Source: Thermococcus sp.
GTDB taxonomy: Archaea; Methanobacteriota_B; Thermococci; Thermococcales; Thermococcaceae
Direction: 5' to 3'
Assembly: GCF_027063845.1 (NCBI RefSeq)
Contig: NZ_JAMOQU010000115.1
Location: forward strand, 1 to 60,358
Length of the DNA: 60,358 nt
How positions within the stretch are numbered: the first letter of the stretch is position 1; each line of letters opens with the position of its first letter. The position numbers and the translations under genes were made by a program. Below are positions 58,543 to 60,358 of the stretch, in pieces. A model generated the notes under the pieces. It was not told the DNA's origin and did not search any database. It worked only from the letters and a program-made list of their open reading frames with translations.

Positions 58543-60358
58543 CGCATCTCAAAGCCTTCAAGGGCCTTTTTCACCTCTTCCACGCTCGCCTCGTCTTCGA
58601 GCGTTGAGAGGTCGCCGAGGCCCTTTCCGCTTGCCAAAGCTTTGAGAACCCTGCGCATTATCTTCCCGCTCCTCGTCTTCGGCAGTTTGTTGACGAAGAA
58701 AACCTCTGCCGGAGCCGCTATCGGGCCAAGGGTTTCCCTGACGTAGTCTATGAGCTCCTTCTTCAGACCCTCACTCGGGACGACGTTCTCCTTGGGGATT
58801 ACGAAGGCAACTGGCACCTCACCCTTAATCTCGTCGGGCCTTCCGATTACCGCCGCTTCTGCAACGGCGGGGTGGAGGACTAAAGCGTGCTCTATCTCTG
58901 CCGTTCCAATCCTGTGGCCCGAAACGTTCAGCACCTCGTCGGCCCTGCCGAATATCCAGAAGTAGCCTTCATCGTCCTTCATAGCGTAATCAGCGGGGTA
59001 GTAAATCCAGATTCCCTCATCGGGCTTGCTGAACCTCTGCCAATAGGTTCTTATGTAGCGCTCGTCGTCTCCCCAGATTCCGAGGAGCATCCCTGGCCAG
59101 GGCTTCTTTATCACGAGATAGCCGCGCTCGTTCGGCTCTGCAGGGCTTCCATCGGCCCTGAGAACGTCCGCATCCACGCCGAGACCTGGGAACGTTGCTG
59201 AGCCTGGCTTCAGCGGGGGCAGCTGTATTCCGGCCGAAGGATAAATCATGTAGCCACCAGTCTCGGTCTGCCACCAGGTGTCGATTATCGGGCACCTTCC
59301 ACCGCCGACCACTTCGTAGTACCACTTCCAGGCCCTCGGGTTTATCGGCTCGCCGACCGAACCGAGGAGCCTTAAACTTGAGAGGTCGTGCTTCTTCACC
59401 CACTCGTCCCCGTAGCGCATGAGCATTCTAATCGCTGTTGGCGCGGTGTAGAATATCGTCACCCCGTGCTTCTCTATCAGCTCCCAGGGCCTGTCGGGCT
59501 TTGGATAGTTGAGAGCCCCCTCGTACATCATCACGGTCAGGCCAAGCGTTAAGGGCCCGTAGACGAGGTAGCTGTGGCCAGTAATCCAGCCGACGTCAGC
59601 GGTGTTCCAGAAGAGGTCGCTCTCGGTTATCCCCCACGCCCACTGCATGGTCTTGGCCACGTAGACGAGGTAGCCACCTGTGGAGTGAACGATACCCTTG
59701 GGCTTTCCGGTTGTTCCGCTCGTGTAGAGGATGAACAGCGGGTGGTTGCTCTCAACTGGAACAGGCTCAACGTACTTATCCGCCCCCTCAAGGAGGTTGT
59801 GCCAGTAGTAATCCCTGCCCTCGACCATGTTGACGCCGTTCTCCTCCCTCCTGAGGACGACGACGCTCTCAACGCTCGGCGTTTCGAGGAGGGCCCTGTC
59901 AACTATCTCCTTGAGGTTGAGCTTCTTACCGCGCCTGTAGAGGTAATCTGCCGTGATAACCACCTTTGCCCTTGCGTCGTTGATTCTCGTCGCTAAGGCT
60001 TCCGCCGAGAAGCCCGAGAATACAACGCTGTGAATCGCTCCAATTCTGGCACTTGCGAGCATGGCTATGACCACTTCTGGGACGAGGGGCATGTAGATGA
60101 CGACCCTGTCGCCCTTCCCGACGCCGAGGTTTTTCAGAGCGGAAGCAAAGCGGTTCACCTCGCGGTAGAGCTCGTAGTAGGTTAACGTTCTCGTCTCACC
60201 GCGCTCGCTCTCCCAGATTATCGCGGCGCGATTCCTCTTTCCTGCCTTAACGTGCCTATCGAGGGCGTTGTAGCTCGCGTTGAGCTGGCCCCCGACGAAC
60301 CAGCGGAAGAAAGGCGCCTTTGAGTCGTCGAGGACCTTCTCCCAGGTCTTGAACCAGT
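58539..60358 (-). CDS. acsA: Acetyl-CoA synthetase, AMP-forming (N-terminus outside the window)
   Basis: The frame is open to the right edge, so the gene starts beyond the window; about 605 residues are visible. Adenylate-forming motifs: [46 protein letters not shown], and [10 protein letters not shown] with the Lys that is acetylated in this family. The visible upstream part ([18 protein letters not shown]) is the conserved Acs N-terminus. It converts acetate, CoA and ATP to acetyl-CoA. Thermococcales normally use ADP-forming enzymes for acetate production, so this likely serves acetate or another short acid uptake. Confidence 0.93.
   Translation of the reverse strand, partial: WFKTWEKVLDDSKAPFFRWFVGGQLNASYNALDRHVKAGKRNRAAIIWESERGETRTLTYYELYREVNRFASALKNLGVGKGDRVVIYMPLVPEVVIAMLASARIGAIHSVVFSGFSAEALATRINDARAKVVITADYLYRRGKKLNLKEIVDRALLETPSVESVVVLRREENGVNMVEGRDYYWHNLLEGADKYVEPVPVESNHPLFILYTSGTTGKPKGIVHSTGGYLVYVAKTMQWAWGITESDLFWNTADVGWITGHSYLVYGPLTLGLTVMMYEGALNYPKPDRPWELIEKHGVTIFYTAPTAIRMLMRYGDEWVKKHDLSSLRLLGSVGEPINPRAWKWYYEVVGGGRCPIIDTWWQTETGGYMIYPSAGIQLPPLKPGSATFPGLGVDADVLRADGSPAEPNERGYLVIKKPWPGMLLGIWGDDERYIRTYWQRFSKPDEGIWIYYPADYAMKDDEGYFWIFGRADEVLNVSGHRIGTAEIEHALVLHPAVAEAAVIGRPDEIKGEVPVAFVIPKENVVPSEGLKKELIDYVRETLGPIAAPAEVFFVNKLPKTRSGKIMRRVLKALASGKGLGDLSTLEDEASVEEVKKALEGFEMR

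Overview
The window reads as a chromosomal segment of a hyperthermophilic archaeon of the order Thermococcales, most likely Thermococcus. Supporting signs are the ADP-dependent glucokinase, the cupin-type glucose-6-phosphate isomerase with nearby Thermococcales-glycolytic-motif-like boxes, the MinD/Mrp-type HypB, TATA/BRE promoters with GGTGA-type ribosome sites, many GTG triplets just ahead of true ATG starts, and dense operons. About 67 protein genes are supported. I saw no rRNA, tRNA, CRISPR array or insertion sequence.

Layout: 0-3.6 kb, a minus-strand ABC exporter operon with three unrecognised secreted or membrane proteins. 3.7-11.7 kb, sugar-phosphate and GDP-mannose genes (phosphomannomutase, mannose-1-P guanylyltransferase, ADP-glucokinase, glucose-6-P isomerase), interrupted by an EamA transporter and a 787-aa unknown membrane protein. 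11.8-14.7 kb, small housekeeping genes (KH protein, TraB family, RNase Z, TPR protein). 14.7-17.6 kb, an iron/cofactor-type ABC importer. 17.7-24.1 kb, a carbon monoxide dehydrogenase locus: cooC divergent from cooF-cooS-HycF-like ferredoxin-FAD/NAD(P) oxidoreductase-second CooF, ending in a hydrogenase-protease-like gene with an in-frame TGA. 24.2-35.5 kb, an apparently additional TATA-binding protein, CDF, OsmC, ABC-2, BASS, two TauE/SafE and TDT transporters, an ArsR-like regulator, a NifX/NifB-like protein, SufC and SufD/B, and a ferredoxin. 35.7-40.2 kb, hypA, a Mrp-type hypB, hycI, a VapBC pair and mobA. 40.2-50.7 kb, a nine-gene minus-strand operon for a group 4 membrane [NiFe] hydrogenase joined to a molybdopterin oxidoreductase and its ferredoxin. 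50.8-58.5 kb, a TetR regulator, a DUF302 protein, two hypC-like genes, hypD, hypF and hypE, with VapBC and MNT/HEPN modules among the hyp genes. The window ends inside an AMP-forming acetyl-CoA synthetase.

How it works together: CooS can oxidise CO and pass electrons through CooF-type ferredoxins to the FAD/NAD(P) oxidoreductase. The hydrogenase operon has the architecture of a formate hydrogenlyase, and mobA plus the complete hypABCDEF/hycI set supply its cofactor and active-site assembly. However, the molybdopterin subunit has Cys140-Gln141 where formate dehydrogenases have Cys/Sec-His and seems to lack the RGQNN arginine motif, so its substrate may not be formate.

Regulation: a 14-bp operator (TGACTRNNYRGTCA) occurs at the start of the hydrogenase operon, ahead of tetR itself, ahead of the DUF302/hypC region, and again 32 kb away between cooC and cooF. 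This suggests one TetR-type regulator linking CO and hydrogen metabolism. Other repeated operator-like palindromes lie near the ArsR-like regulator and near the Suf/BASS/TDT promoters. All identifications come from reading the sequence without database searches, and motif scans were by eye and not exhaustive.
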